A stretch of DNA of 64,000 nucleotides from DASSJT01 sp963715025 (GCA_963715025.1 CAVQQQ010000008.1:1-64000); one strand, 5' to 3'. Shown: positions 34,921 to 44,071, numbered from the stretch's first letter. Translations and numbers: made by a program. The notes: generated by a model from the letters alone, not told the origin.

Positions 34921-35919
34921 TAAGACCGACCGGCAATAGGCTCATTTGAGCCTGCGGGTGGTGGGGCGTTGGTCCCAGCGGTGGTGGGTGCGCGGTGTTG
35001 ATCAGCCGTCGGATGGCGGTGATCGCGGCGGCCAGGAAGAGGTAGAACTCCACGATGTGGCGCTGCCTGTCGTGCTGCGGCGGAGCTTGCCGAACCCGTT
35101 CATCCAGGAGTGGGTGCGCTCCACGACCCAGCGTTGCCCGACCTGGATCGGTGAGGGTTTGCCGTTGGTCGCGATGCGGTGCTGGTAGCCCAGGATGTGC
35201 AGCAGGTCCCAGGTCTTGGCCGAGTCGTAGCCGGCGTCCAGGTGCACGCAGGCCCCCTCGGGCAAGGGCCCGACCGCGTCGGGGACCCGGGCCAGGGTGG
35301 GTTCCAGCAGCGGGGAGTCGTGGGCGTTGGCGGCCGCGGCGACCAGGTGCAGGGGCAGGGCCGGCGGCGTCGGTGACCACCGATCGTTTGGTGCCCTGCT
35401 TGCCGCGGTCGACCGGGGAGCGGCCGGAAACCTCGCCGCCGACAGGGGATTTGGTGATCGAGGCGTCCACGGACAGGTCGTCCAGGTCCAGCCCGAGCAT
35501 CCGGTCGTACCCGGCCAGTGTCCTGCGGAGCAGGTCCTTGGTGATCCCGCGCTCGGCCCATTCGATGAGTCGGCGGCGGATCGTGCGGTCCGAGCAGCCC
35601 GGCACCGCGACCCGCTCATAGCCTGAGCCGTGGACCAGGGCGGCAATGAGGCAGTCGAACACGGTCCGGTCATCGACCCGATGTCGGTGACAGCCCAAAG
35701 GGTGGGCCGGGTCGTACTCGGGACGGCTCTCGGCGCCGATCTGCGCGGCGAACTCGACCCACAGGGGGTCGATCAGGGATGCTGGAACCAGGGGCACGGG
35801 CTCTCCCGAGTGGTCGACAGGACGTAAGCACCCTCATCGTCTGCTCACAGGCCCGTGCCCTACCTCATCGACACACCCGTAACAGCAGCCCCATCCGCAC
35901 CAATTGCCGGTCGGTCTTA
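34921..35919 (-). mobile_element. IS5-family element with perfect 17-bp ends
   Basis: Exactly 999 bp bounded by TAAGACCGACCGGCAAT at 34921 and its complement ATTGCCGGTCGGTCTTA ending at 35919. One transposase gene on the reverse strand. No clear target duplication is seen: the right flank is a cpaF fragment but the left flank is not cpaF, so the surroundings have been rearranged. Confidence 0.88.
34942..35797 (-). pseudogene. IS5-family transposase, several frameshifts
   Basis: Starts at ATG 35797 with MPLVPASLIDPLWVEFAAQI, CLIALVHGSGYERVAVPGCS, IRRRLIEWAERG and LDLDDLSVDASITKSPVGGE. Near 35395 one extra C changes the frame; the second frame gives HLVAAAANAHDSPLLEPTLA, HLDAGYDSAKTWDLLHILGY and WVVERTHSWMNGFGKLRR. 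A further indel near 35075 restores IVEFYLFLAAAITAIRRLI, and a third is needed to reach the family C-terminus RWDQRPTTRRLK and stop at 34942. Some IS5-family members use a programmed frameshift, but three shifts indicate an inactive gene. Confidence 0.8.
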
Positions 35920-36006
35920 CCAGGGGTGTGCACGGTGCATGCCAACAGTGCACGGGAGGCGGTCACGAAGATGTGCACGTTGCCGCTGCTGGCCGGCGAG
36001 AACGTT
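35920..36006 (+). pseudogene. cpaF fragment 4 (Walker B-downstream region)
   Basis: Directly outside the IS5 right end the forward frame reads LPGVCTVHANSAREAVTKMC then TLPLLAGEN, which is the conserved CpaF/TadA segment (G-L-P-G-M-C-T-L-H-A-N-S-A-R-E-A) containing the catalytic histidine box. Homology ends at about 36006. It is 15 kb from the other cpaF fragments and supplies the part of the gene they lack. Confidence 0.7.
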
Positions 36007-36142
36007 CGGAGATTGAGTGCATTCAGGAAGGCCCGGCGCGGGGGGAGCAGGTTGTCGAGGTCGGCAATCTGGGCGCTCGGCAAGGGGAACTGGGCGGAGA
36101 TTCGAGCCGCCCTATCGTCGGTAGATTCAAGATCCGCCCCGA

Positions 36143-37678
36143 CTACTCGGGCACGGCGGCGACCAGCTCGACCCGCCGACCGAGCGACGGTACCTCGATC
36201 GTGGCCTGCGTCTCGAACGCCAGACCGGATCCGGCGGTGAGGTCGCGCAGCGTCGAGGTGGCCCAGACCTCGCCGCGTGGAGCGCGATCCGCCACCGACT
36301 GCACGACCGCGACGCCGGCACCGGAGACGGTGGCACCGTGGCGCGCCACCTCGGCCGTGTGCAGCCCCACGGAGACGCGGAGCCCGGCGGCCGCCGCGCG
36401 CTCGACGATCGCCAGGCCGCAGCGGGCCGCGCGAGCCGGACCGTCGAAGGTGGCCAGCACGGCGGCCTGCTCGGCGAGGGCGGGTACGCCGTGGTACTCG
36501 CCCAGCACGCCCTGCAGGATCTCCCGCACTCGCGCCGGCTCGACCTGCTCCTCGATCTTGAGGGCCAGCAGGGTCGTCAGGGACGACACGGGCGGTGTCG
36601 AGGGCTCCAGTCCGAGCACGAACTCCTCGACCGGGTCGAGGATCTGGTCCGGGTCGACCGCGACGAAGTGGTCGGTGCCCTCGAGCTCGACGATCCGCGC
36701 ACCCGGGATGTGCGCGGCGAGGTAGCGGCCCTCCTCGATGCTGGAGTCGACGTCGTGGCGCCGATGCAACACGAGGGTCGGCGCCTGTACGGCGGGCAGC
36801 GTCTCGCGCACGTCCACCAGGGAGTTCATCTCGATGAGGGCGCGTGCGGCGCCGGGGCTCGTCGCGGCCCGGCATCGCCGGCCCCACCACCGGGCGAGCT
36901 CCTCGTCGGCGTTGGGGCACATCTGGCGCATGTCGGCCTCCCACTCCCAGTCGCGCTCGAGCTGTGCTGCGTAGCGTGCTCGGTCCTCGGGCCTGGCGCC
37001 CCACGGGTAGTCGGGCGCCCAGAGCCGGCGCGCATAGCTGGAGTAGATGACCAGCCCCTTCACCCGCCCGGGGTGGCTGGCCGCGTAGAGGATCGACATC
37101 GGCCCGCCCTCGGAGTACCCGAACAGGACCGCCTGTTCCGACCGGACGGCGTCCATCACCGCCGCCACGTCGCCCATCCGGGTCTCGAGATCGGGGAGCG
37201 CTCCGGGCCGGTCCGACATGCCCGTGCCCCGCTTGTCGAACCGGATCAGCCGGGAGAACGTGCCGAGGCGGTGCAGGAAGTGGGCGTGCCGTCGTTCGGT
37301 CCAGTCCAGGGTCAGGTGGGAGACGAAGCCGGCGACCAGGACGAGGTCGACCGGGCCGGTGCCGGTGACCTGGTAGGCGATGTTGAGGCCGTCGCGCTGG
37401 GTGTACCTGACCGGGGCCGCTGCCTCCGCGGCGGCGAGGGTCGCCTCGCCGTTCCCGCCGGTGGGCGGCCCGGGTGACGCGGCCAGGCTCGCCAGCTCCC
37501 GCCGGTTGGCCGCATCCAGCTTGCGCAGCAGCGACGAGACGTGGCTCTCGACCGTGCGCACCGAGATGAACAGGCGCCGGGCGATCTCCGCGTTGCTGAG
37601 CCGGGCGCCGACCAGGGCCAGCACCTGCGCCTCGCGGTCGGAGACCTCGGCGTCGGTCGGTGCCGGTGGGTCGGTCAT
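36143..37678 (-). CDS. Fused regulator: LuxR HTH + alpha/beta hydrolase + cyclase-like domain
   Basis: A 511-residue three-domain protein. Residues 12-65: LuxR HTH (SDREAQVLALVGARLSNAEI then ARRLFISVRTVESHVSSLLR). Residues about 90-350: alpha/beta hydrolase with nucleophile elbow LFGYSEGGPM (Ser189), acid/base region PTLVLHRRHDVDS and final His in LEGTDHFVAVDPD. Residues about 365-511: a degenerate class III cyclase-like domain (LLATFDGPARAARC-type phrase AVLATFDGPARAARCGLAIV, then GLRVSVGLHTAEVARHGATV). Unusually the HTH is N-terminal. It probably senses a small hydrophobic or ester ligand and controls the divergent OsmC-methyltransferase pair (128 bp away). Confidence 0.85.
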   Translation of the reverse strand: MTDPPAPTDAEVSDREAQVLALVGARLSNAEIARRLFISVRTVESHVSSLLRKLDAANRRELASLAASPGPPTGGNGEATLAAAEAAAPVRYTQRDGLNIAYQVTGTGPVDLVLVAGFVSHLTLDWTERRHAHFLHRLGTFSRLIRFDKRGTGMSDRPGALPDLETRMGDVAAVMDAVRSEQAVLFGYSEGGPMSILYAASHPGRVKGLVIYSSYARRLWAPDYPWGARPEDRARYAAQLERDWEWEADMRQMCPNADEELARWWGRRCRAATSPGAARALIEMNSLVDVRETLPAVQAPTLVLHRRHDVDSSIEEGRYLAAHIPGARIVELEGTDHFVAVDPDQILDPVEEFVLGLEPSTPPVSSLTTLLALKIEEQVEPARVREILQGVLGEYHGVPALAEQAAVLATFDGPARAARCGLAIVERAAAAGLRVSVGLHTAEVARHGATVSGAGVAVVQSVADRAPRGEVWATSTLRDLTAGSGLAFETQATIEVPSLGRRVELVAAVPE

Positions 37679-37805
37679 GTGATCGATGGTCGACGTTCCC
37701 GGATGGGTGGTCAATCCGTGTCGGCTCCGTGGTCGGCACGGATGTGCCCGACCGGGGTCGGGGCGAGCGTGGATCCAGCGCACCAGCAATCACGAGAAGG
37801 CCGTC

Positions 37806-38369
37806 ATGACCACGATCACCCACGAGACGCCCAACGGCGTCGACGTCACTCAGCTCGGCCAGACGGTCGAGGCGATCCAGAACGAGCCCGCCCTGGCGAT
37901 CTTCACGTTCCGGGCCACCAATGACTGGCTCGGCGGTGGACACTCCCGGACCCAGGTGCAGAAGTTCTGGGGCGCCGGCCAGGAGGATGAGTCCCGCACC
38001 GAGCCCTTCGTCCTCGACGGCGACGAGCCTCCGGTCCTGCTCGGGAGCAACCACGCCCCGAACGCAGTCGAGGCAGTGTTGCACGCCCTCGCCTCCTGCC
38101 TGGCCGTGGGTACGGCGTACAACGCCGCGGCCCAGGGCATCGAGATCCGCAGCCTGCGCTTCGACCTGGAGGGCGAGCTTGACCTGCACGGCTTCCTCGG
38201 CCTGGCCCCCGAGGTGCGGCCCGGCTGCCAGAACATCCGGGTCACATGCCACCTCGACTCCGACGCACCCGAGGACCGCCTCGCCGCGCTGTGGGAGCAC
38301 GTCCAGAAGACCTCGCCGGTGCTGGACATCCTGCGACACCCCGTGTCCGTCACCACCACGCGGGCCTGA
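37806..38369 (+). CDS. OsmC-family protein
   Basis: A 187-residue OsmC-like protein: FRATNDWLGGGHSRTQVQKF, SNHAPNAVEAVLHALASCLA followed by VGTAYNAAAQGIEIRSLRFD, EGELDLHGFLGLAPEVRPGC and VTCHLDSDAPEDRLAALWEH. The cysteine in ALASCLA matches the first redox-active Cys of the family; the second is in the GCQNIRV region. Members reduce organic hydroperoxides or act on other reactive thiol substrates. ATG 37806 follows GAAGG. It is followed 22 bp later by the methyltransferase, suggesting one operon controlled by the divergent fused regulator. Confidence 0.88.
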   Translation: MTTITHETPNGVDVTQLGQTVEAIQNEPALAIFTFRATNDWLGGGHSRTQVQKFWGAGQEDESRTEPFVLDGDEPPVLLGSNHAPNAVEAVLHALASCLAVGTAYNAAAQGIEIRSLRFDLEGELDLHGFLGLAPEVRPGCQNIRVTCHLDSDAPEDRLAALWEHVQKTSPVLDILRHPVSVTTTRA

Positions 38370-38391
38370 CGGCCGGCGGAGAGGAGCCGAG

Positions 38392-39183
38392 ATGAACGCG
38401 GTGCCGACGAAGACGACGACGGTCGACGTGGACGACCTGAGCGCGCGGGTCAAGCAGATGTACCGTGACGTGGCGCTGCACCCCGAGCGCGACTACCACT
38501 TCGAGACCGGGCGCGCCCTGGCCGAACGGCTCGGGTACCCGGCCGAGGAGCTGGACGCCATCCCGGCCGGGGCGGTCGACTCCTTCGCGGGGGTGGGCTA
38601 CTTCTTAGACCTGGCGGATCTGGGCAGCGGCGAATGCGTGCTCGACCTGGGCAGCGGCTCGGGGATGGACAGCCTGCTCGCCGCCCGGCAGGTGGGGTCG
38701 GCGGGCCGGGTCGTCGGCCTCGACATGACCGACGAGCAGCTGGACAAGTCGCGCCGGCTGGCAGCCGAGGCGGGGCTCGAGCAGGTCGAGTTCCGGCGCG
38801 GCTACATCGAGGACCCGCCGGTGCCGGACGCGAGCATCGACGTCGTCATCTCAAACGGCGTCCTCAACCTGTCGGCCGACAAGGCGGCGGTGTTCGCGCA
38901 GGTCGCGCGCGTGCTGCGGCCCGGCGGCCGCCTGGCGCTCTCCGACATCGTCACCGAGCAGGCGCTGCCCGACAGCGTCACCTGCAACGCGGGCCTGTGG
39001 GCGGCGTGCATCGGCGGCGCCATGCAGAACAACGCGTACCAGCAGGCGATCGAGCGGGCCGGGTTGGCGATCGAAGTCGTGCGCCGCAACGACAACTACC
39101 GGTTCCTATCGGACCAGGCCGTCAACGCCACGACGACCTGGGGCGTCATGAGCATCTCCCTGCTTGCCACCCGGCCCGGATAG
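38392..39183 (+). CDS. ArsM-like SAM-dependent methyltransferase
   Basis: A 263-residue class I methyltransferase related to arsenite methyltransferases: VKQMYRDVALHPERDYHFET at the start, motif I ECVLDLGSGSGMDSLLAARQ, motif II VGLDMTDEQLDKS, VISNGVLNLSADKAAVFAQV, RVLRPGGRLALSDIVTEQAL and the cysteine region SVTCNAGLWAACIGGAMQNN. The paired cysteines are like those that bind As(III) in ArsM, but the set is incomplete compared with algal ArsM, so the acceptor may be another thiophilic compound. Good site GAGGAG before ATG 38392. Operon with OsmC. Confidence 0.85.
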   Translation: MNAVPTKTTTVDVDDLSARVKQMYRDVALHPERDYHFETGRALAERLGYPAEELDAIPAGAVDSFAGVGYFLDLADLGSGECVLDLGSGSGMDSLLAARQVGSAGRVVGLDMTDEQLDKSRRLAAEAGLEQVEFRRGYIEDPPVPDASIDVVISNGVLNLSADKAAVFAQVARVLRPGGRLALSDIVTEQALPDSVTCNAGLWAACIGGAMQNNAYQQAIERAGLAIEVVRRNDNYRFLSDQAVNATTTWGVMSISLLATRPG

Positions 39184-39189
39184 CCCGCG

Positions 39190-39345
39190 TCAGAAACGCG
39201 AGGACGCGGTCGGCCCCGACGATCCAGTCCGGCCAGCTCGTCCAGCGTCGACCGCTCCGCCCCCGAGATCAGCTGCTCCTTGGTGAACCCGCGCGCGTCC
39301 AGGCAGATGCCGCAGCACGCGATCCGGTACAACCTCCGGTAACCA
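39190..39345 (-). pseudogene. DsrE/DsrF-like sulfur-relay protein remnant
   Basis: Reverse frame IACCGICLDARGFTKEQLIS then GAERSTLDELAG matches the C-terminus of DsrE-like proteins (C-G-x-C-L-D-A-R-G-I and G-A-x-R-S-T-M-D-E-L). One base change of frame later, WIVGADRVLAFLT completes it. The N-terminal half is missing, and an IS3 remnant begins about 300 bp away. DsrE-like genes often lie beside OsmC, so this is probably a lost member of the same cluster. Confidence 0.65.
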
Positions 39346-39656
39346 CTGCCCGTCCTGCAGCGCATTGCCGCGGCTGCCGGCTGTGACCCCGAGAAGCTCA
39401 GACGCGGCCTTGGCCCTCTACCCCGGAGGCGACGAATCATGACCACGACCGCCGCCTGCAATGCCGGCGATTCGCAGACCGCGCGGAGGACGCGCAGCTA
39501 ACCTCAAAATCGCACCACCAATTTGAAGAGACAGTGCCCCCGAGCCCTCCATCGGGGGCATTGTCATGCCTCGAGAGATTGTCCACGCGCATGCGACGAT
39601 CCCGGCGGCTATCAGGGCAGAGCGTCCCCGGGAAGCTGCCGATGGGCCGGCAGAGG

Positions 39657-39782
39657 ACCGGCGATGCCAAGAAGATCAGGGATCTGGAGCGGGAGGTGAA
39701 GGAGCTTAAGCGGGCGAATGAGATCCTGCTTGCCGCGTCGAGTTTCTTCGCGCGGGAGCTCGACCCGCGACTGCCGTGGTAG
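39657..39782 (+). pseudogene. IS3-C orfA, 5'-truncated
   Basis: Only the leucine-zipper end of OrfA remains: KKIRDLEREVKELKRANEIL then LAASSFFARELDPRLPW, stop at 39780-39782. The HTH part that normally precedes it is replaced by unrelated sequence. The stop overlaps the orfB start (39776), the usual IS3 arrangement for programmed frameshifting. Confidence 0.7.
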
Positions 39783-40399
39783 TGGCGTTCATCGACGACC
39801 ACAAGAAGATGTTCGGGGTCGAGCCGATCTGCCGGGTGCTCACCGAGCACGGCTGCAAGATCGCCCCAAGCACCTACTTCGCCGCGAAGGCCCGCCCGCC
39901 GTCGGCCCGTTCGATCAGCGACGCGGAACTGGTGGCTGAGATCGAGCGGATCTACCACGACGGCCTGGGCCGGGGACTGTACGGGGCACGCAAGATGTGG
40001 CACGAGTTGCACCGGCAGAAGATCCACGCGGCACGGTGCACGGTGGAACGGCTCATGCGCAACGCCGGCTTGCGCGGGGTGCGCCGCGGCAGGCAGTTCG
40101 TCACCACCAAGCCGGACAAGACCGCGCAGCGTGCGCCGGACCTGGTCAACCGGAACTTCCACGCCGAGCGGCCCAACGCCTTGTGGGTGGTCGACATCAC
40201 CTACGTGCCGACCTGGTCGGGGGTGGCGTTCACGGCGTTCGTGTCCGACGTCTGCTCGCGTCGGATCGTGGGCTGGCGCACCGCGTCCTCGATGCCGACC
40301 GAACTGCCGCTGGATGCGCTGGAGATGGCGCTGTGGATCCGCGCCCGTGCTGGCCAGTCCGTCGACGGGCTGATCCATCACTCCGATGCCGGGTCGCAA

Positions 40400-41894
40400 G
40401 GCGGGTTCAAGTGGTCGTCGCAACATCTCGATGACGGAGGTGTGCTGTGGCGGCGAGGCAGGTGCGGTCGAGGACGAGTTCGGGTGGCTCGACCGGTGGC
40501 CGACGGCAGTGGGCGGCGGATCGTGCGTTGCGGCCGCCGATGCGCTCGCCGGGACGGCCGGAGCCGTCGCGTGCGGTGCAGCGGGCGTTCTGGCGGTTGA
40601 TCGCCGATGGCGTCACGACCGAGGACGCGGCGGCGGTGGTGGGTGTGTCGACACCGGTCGGTGTCCGGTGGTTCCGCCACGCTGGCGGGATGTGCCCGAT
40701 CAGCCTGGCCGAGCCGACCGGTCGCTATCTGTCGTTTGCCGAGCGGGAGGAGATCGCCCTGCTGAAGGCCCAGGACCACGGGGTCCGCGAGATCGCCCGA
40801 CGGATCGGGCGTGACCCGGGGACGATCTCTCGTGAGCTGCGTCGCAACGCCGCGACCAGGGCCGGCAGACGGGTCTACCGGGCCGGTGTGGCGCAGTGGA
40901 AGGCGCAACAGGCCGCGAAGCGTCCGAAGGCGGCAAAGCTGGCCACCAACCCGCGGCTGCGTGCCTACGTGGAGCACAGGCTGGCCGGGGAGGTCGCCGA
41001 TGCTGACGGGCGCCCGATCGCCGGCCCGAACGTGCCGTGGGCCGGTCGCCGCCACGGGCGCAGGCAGGACCGGCGCTGGGGTGCGGCGTGGAGCCCGGAG
41101 CAGATCGGCAACCGGTTGAAGGTCGACTTCCCCGACGATGGGTCCATGCGGATCTCGCCGGAGACGATCTACCAGTCGCTGTACGTCCAGGGCCGCGGCG
41201 CCCTGCGGCGCGAGCTGACCGCATGCCTGCGCACCGGCCGGGCGTTGCGCGAGCCCCGCGCCCGGACCGGTGGCAGCGGAAGAAGTTTCGTCACCGACGA
41301 GGTCAAGATCTCCCAGCGGCCTGCCGAGGCCGCCGACCGTGCCGTGCCCGGGCACTGGGAAGGCGATCTGATCATCGGCCTGGACAAGTCCGCGATCGGG
41401 ACCCTGGTCGAGCGGTCCAGCAGGTACACGATGCTGCTGCACCTGCCCCGCATGGACGGCTTCGGGACCACCCCGTACGTCAAGAACGGACCACCGATTG
41501 CCGGGCACGGCGCCGAGGCCGTCCGTGACGCGATCGCCGCCCAGATCGCGGGCCTGCCCGAGCAGCTGCGCCGGTCGCTGACCTGGGACCAAGGCGGCGA
41601 GATGGCCCAGCACGTCCAACTCAAGATCGATGCCGGGATCGCCGTCTACTTCTGCGACCCCCACTCGCCACTGGCAGCGCCCGAGCAACGAGAACACCAA
41701 CGGGCTGCTGCGCCAGTACTTTCCCAAGGGCACCGACCTATCCCGTTGGAGCAACGAGGACCTCCAGGCCGTCGCTGTCACCCTCAACAGCCGGCCCCGC
41801 AAGAGCCTGGCATGGCGCACACCTGCCGAGGTCTACCAAGAGCAGCTAACCTCCCCGGCACAGGCCGGTGTTGCATCGACCCCCTGAACCTGCC
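40400..41894 (+). mobile_element. IS30-family element, IS30-A copy 1
   Basis: 1495 bp. Ends GGCGGGTTCAAGTGGTCG (left) and, read inward from the right, GGCAGGTTCAGGGGGTCG: imperfect inverted repeats. A 3-bp direct repeat CAA flanks it (40397-40399 and 41895-41897). It lies in the HSDAGSQY codons of IS3-C orfB. A diverged sister copy is at 56821-58314. Confidence 0.93.
40447..41887 (+). pseudogene. IS30-family transposase, IS30-A copy 1, frameshifted
   Basis: GTG 40447 opens a 480-codon IS30 transposase: HTH VQRAFWRLIADGVTTEDAAA, GVREIARRIGRDPGTISREL, DDE core GHWEGDLIIGLDKSAIGTLV, RRSLTWDQGGEMAQHVQLKI and VYFCDPHSP. At about 41670 one extra base (CGCCACTGGCAG where copy 2 has CGCCGTGGCAG) shifts the frame; the true ending WQRPSNENTNGLLRQYFPKG to GVASTP is in the next frame and stops at 41887. 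The catalytic Glu lies after the shift, so no active enzyme is made unless the base is a sequencing error. Confidence 0.85.
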
Positions 41895-42608
41895 CAATAC
41901 ACCTCGATCCGCTACACCAACCGGCTCCTGGAAGCCGGCGCGGTCGCCTCGATCGGCACCGTCGGGGACAGCTTCGATAACGCCCTCGCGGAGACAGTGG
42001 TGGGCCTGTACAAGGCCGAATGCGTCCGCCACGACGGCCCATTCCGTGGTGTCGACGACCTGGAACTGGCCACCGCCAGCTGGGTGCACTGGTTTAACCA
42101 GCAGCGGCTGCACAGCGCGCTGGATTACCTCCCGCCGGTCGAGTACGAGGCCGCCTACCACGCCGCGCGCCGCGGCGACGAGGAGGCCGCCTGAGCCATG
42201 GCTGTTCCTCCGCTGTTGATCATGCGCCGGTGCTCGGCGCCCTCAAGGTCGTTCCTCCTCGCGCCTGCGGCGCTGCGGGGGCTCCACCTTGACCGCACCT
42301 GCGCGTCGGCGAGATTGGCAGCGAAGGAGGAACCGGCGAAGATTGAGCAACCCGGCGGATCAACCGATCTCCGGGACAACCGAGCCTCCACAAAACCCGG
42401 GGCGGTGCAGAGTCTCTCGGAACAGCAGCGGGGGCCCGTTCCCGAAACGCAGGTACGGCAGACCCGAGGAGCACAGGGCCTCCGCAACGGCGGCCACCTT
42501 CTCACTCTGGCCGCGGCGACGGGACCGCGACAAGGCTCCCACCCCTGATACCGCTCTTCGTCGCGGTGCCCCCTTAAGGTGGGTCGAGCGCGGACATATC
42601 CTGACAAG

Positions 42609-43508
42609 GTGGCGCACACGGTCGCGAGCAGACCGGTCCCTGACGCGGACACGTGGGTGCGGTCCGCGCTCGCGCAGCTCGGCCAGGTGCCGGGGGTCCA
42701 TCGGGCGGGGCTGGCACTCGCCGAAGGCGGTGGACGACGGTTGCTCTTTACCGCGAGCGACCGCGACAACGAATGCAGCGTCGACTGGTGCGAGGTCGAC
42801 CCCTACGAGGACGTCCCGCTGAACCACTCCGTGCGCACCGGCGAGGCGGTCGTGGGCTCGCTGGACGACCTCGCCGGCCGCTATCCCGCGTTCACCGACC
42901 GCCAGACCCCGAAGACCCACGCGCTCGCGTCCCTCCCGATCTTCGCAGCCGGCCACGTCCAGGGCGGATATGCGCTGTTCTACGACACACCGCAGCGCTT
43001 CGACCGCCCACAACTGACCGAGCTCGAGGATCTCGGGGCAAGGCTGGGCGCTGACCTGCGCCGCGTCCAGCGCGCCACCACCCACGCCAGCAGATCCCTC
43101 GAGGACGAGCCGGTGCCGCACGGCGCACACGCGGCCACCTACTCCGTCGCCGCGGACCCTCGGGCGGTCGCCCCCGCGCGCTACTTCGTGCTGAGCACCC
43201 TCGCCGCATGGGGCGTCGACGAGGACACCATCGACAACGCGATCCTGTGCCTGAGCGAGCTGGTCACCAACGCGATAATCCATACCGATGCCGGCTGCGA
43301 GCTCCGCGTCGTGCTCGACCGCGGCGTACTCACCACGACCGTCCGCGACGGCGGCTCGACCGTCGTCGTCGATCCCAGCAGCGTCACCGAGGAGCCACTG
43401 GCCGTGCACGGTCGTGGGCTTCAGCTCGTGGACGCGCTCTCGACGAGGTGGGGCTCGGAACTGGACGCCGTCGGGATGACCGTGTGGTTCGTGCTCGAGC
43501 CGGCGTGA
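42609..43508 (+). CDS. GAF domain + HATPase (anti-sigma/RsbW-like) protein
   Basis: A 299-residue protein. Residues 10-160 form a GAF-like sensor (WVRSALAQLGQVPGVHRAGL, LAGRYPAFTDRQTP, ASLPIFAAGHVQGGYALFYD). Residues about 175-299 are an RsbW/SpoIIAB-type HATPase: ARYFVLSTLAAWGVDEDTID, N-box LSELVTNAIIHTDAGCELRV, VRDGGSTVVVDP and G-box VHGRGLQLVDALSTRWGS. Such proteins bind anti-anti-sigma partners or act as soluble kinases in general stress control. GTG 42609 is chosen; a GTG at 42579 is also possible. It lies just outside the IS3-C end. Confidence 0.82.
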   Translation: MAHTVASRPVPDADTWVRSALAQLGQVPGVHRAGLALAEGGGRRLLFTASDRDNECSVDWCEVDPYEDVPLNHSVRTGEAVVGSLDDLAGRYPAFTDRQTPKTHALASLPIFAAGHVQGGYALFYDTPQRFDRPQLTELEDLGARLGADLRRVQRATTHASRSLEDEPVPHGAHAATYSVAADPRAVAPARYFVLSTLAAWGVDEDTIDNAILCLSELVTNAIIHTDAGCELRVVLDRGVLTTTVRDGGSTVVVDPSSVTEEPLAVHGRGLQLVDALSTRWGSELDAVGMTVWFVLEPA

Positions 43509-43639
43509 TCACCGGTTGGTCGATCAATCCCTCATCGAGCCGGGCCTCTGCGACCCCCTCGCCCGATATCTGCCTCGTTCGGTACCTCCGCGCGTGCGTT
43601 CCTCGGTCGGGCCTCTCGGGCGGATGGTCAGGTGGTCCG

Positions 43640-43935
43640 GGGAGGCGGGTGGCCCGGTGGCGAGGTCGAACAGGGCCTGCCAGGCGTCGGCCCAGGGCCA
43701 GTCGCGTGGCAGGTGCAGGGTCAGCCAGCGGGCCGAGGAGGCGATCCGGGCGGGCATGTTGATGATCTTGGCGCGCAGGATGGCACAGCGGGCGCGGGCA
43801 TGCCCCGGCGAGGCGATTCCGACGACGCGGGCAAGGTTGAACGCACCACCGCCAGCGCGACCCAGGCCGCGTTCGCGGTGTACTTCCCGGACGTTATCTG
43901 GGGTCGCTCGGCTGCCGTCCGGGATGTAGGTGACG
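43640..43935 (-). pseudogene. IS1380-family transposase C-terminal remnant
   Basis: Reverse strand reads GKYTANAAWVALAV, then after one indel AFNLARVVGIASPGHARARC, AILRAKIINMPARIASSARW and LTLHLPRDWPWADAWQALFD, which is the C-terminal end of IS1380 transposases (A-N-A-A-W-x-x-x-A-V-x-A-F-N-L-x-R and R-A-x-L-I-N-x-P-A-R). The remaining 80 percent of the enzyme is absent. Confidence 0.75.
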
Positions 43936-44071
43936 GAGGTCAAACGCTCAGCAGCGTGAGGCCCGACCCTCGGCACGAGCGGACAGCGGCAATTGCGGAC
44001 GTCTGCCGACGCTTCGCGGTCTTGGTGGCTCTTCCCCTGTGCCACACTTGCCGCGTCTCTTGGGGAGGAAC

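Larger units (their letters stand above)
39776..42194 (+). pseudogene. IS3-C orfB transposase split by IS30-A copy 1
   Basis: First part 39776-40399: VAFIDDHKKMFGVEPICRVL, IYHDGLGRGLYGARKMWHEL, RPNALWVVDITYVPTWSGVA (first Asp), and SVDGLIHHSDAGSQ (second Asp). Second part 41898-42194: YTSIRYTNRLLEAGAVASIG, SFDNALAETVVGLYKAECVR (final Glu), HWFNQQRLHSALDYLPPVEY, stop after GDEEAA. The two parts join exactly after removal of IS30-A copy 1 and one 3-bp duplication, so this IS3 was inactivated by that insertion. Confidence 0.9.
39640..42410 (+). mobile_element. IS3-family element IS3-C, interrupted by IS30-A copy 1
   Basis: Remains of orfA (39657-39782), orfB split in two (39776-40399 and 41898-42194) and a right end near 42383-42410 with GAGCCTCCACAAAACCCGGG followed by GCGGTGCA, typical of actinobacterial IS3 ends. 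The matching left end and the first part of orfA are not found. Removing 40400-41894 plus one CAA restores a continuous orfB reading HHSDAGSQYTSIRYTNRLLE. Confidence 0.85.

Noticed and set aside
34921..35797. Programmed frameshift in the IS5 transposase as a sign of an active element
   Set aside because: At least three separate shifts are needed to reach the family C-terminus, which is more than programmed frameshifting would explain.
35865..38453. An 862-codon open frame on the minus strand across the regulator, OsmC and methyltransferase genes
   Set aside because: It is a high-GC shadow: arginine/proline-rich, crosses convergent and divergent real genes, and matches no family; the real genes in other frames have full motif sets.
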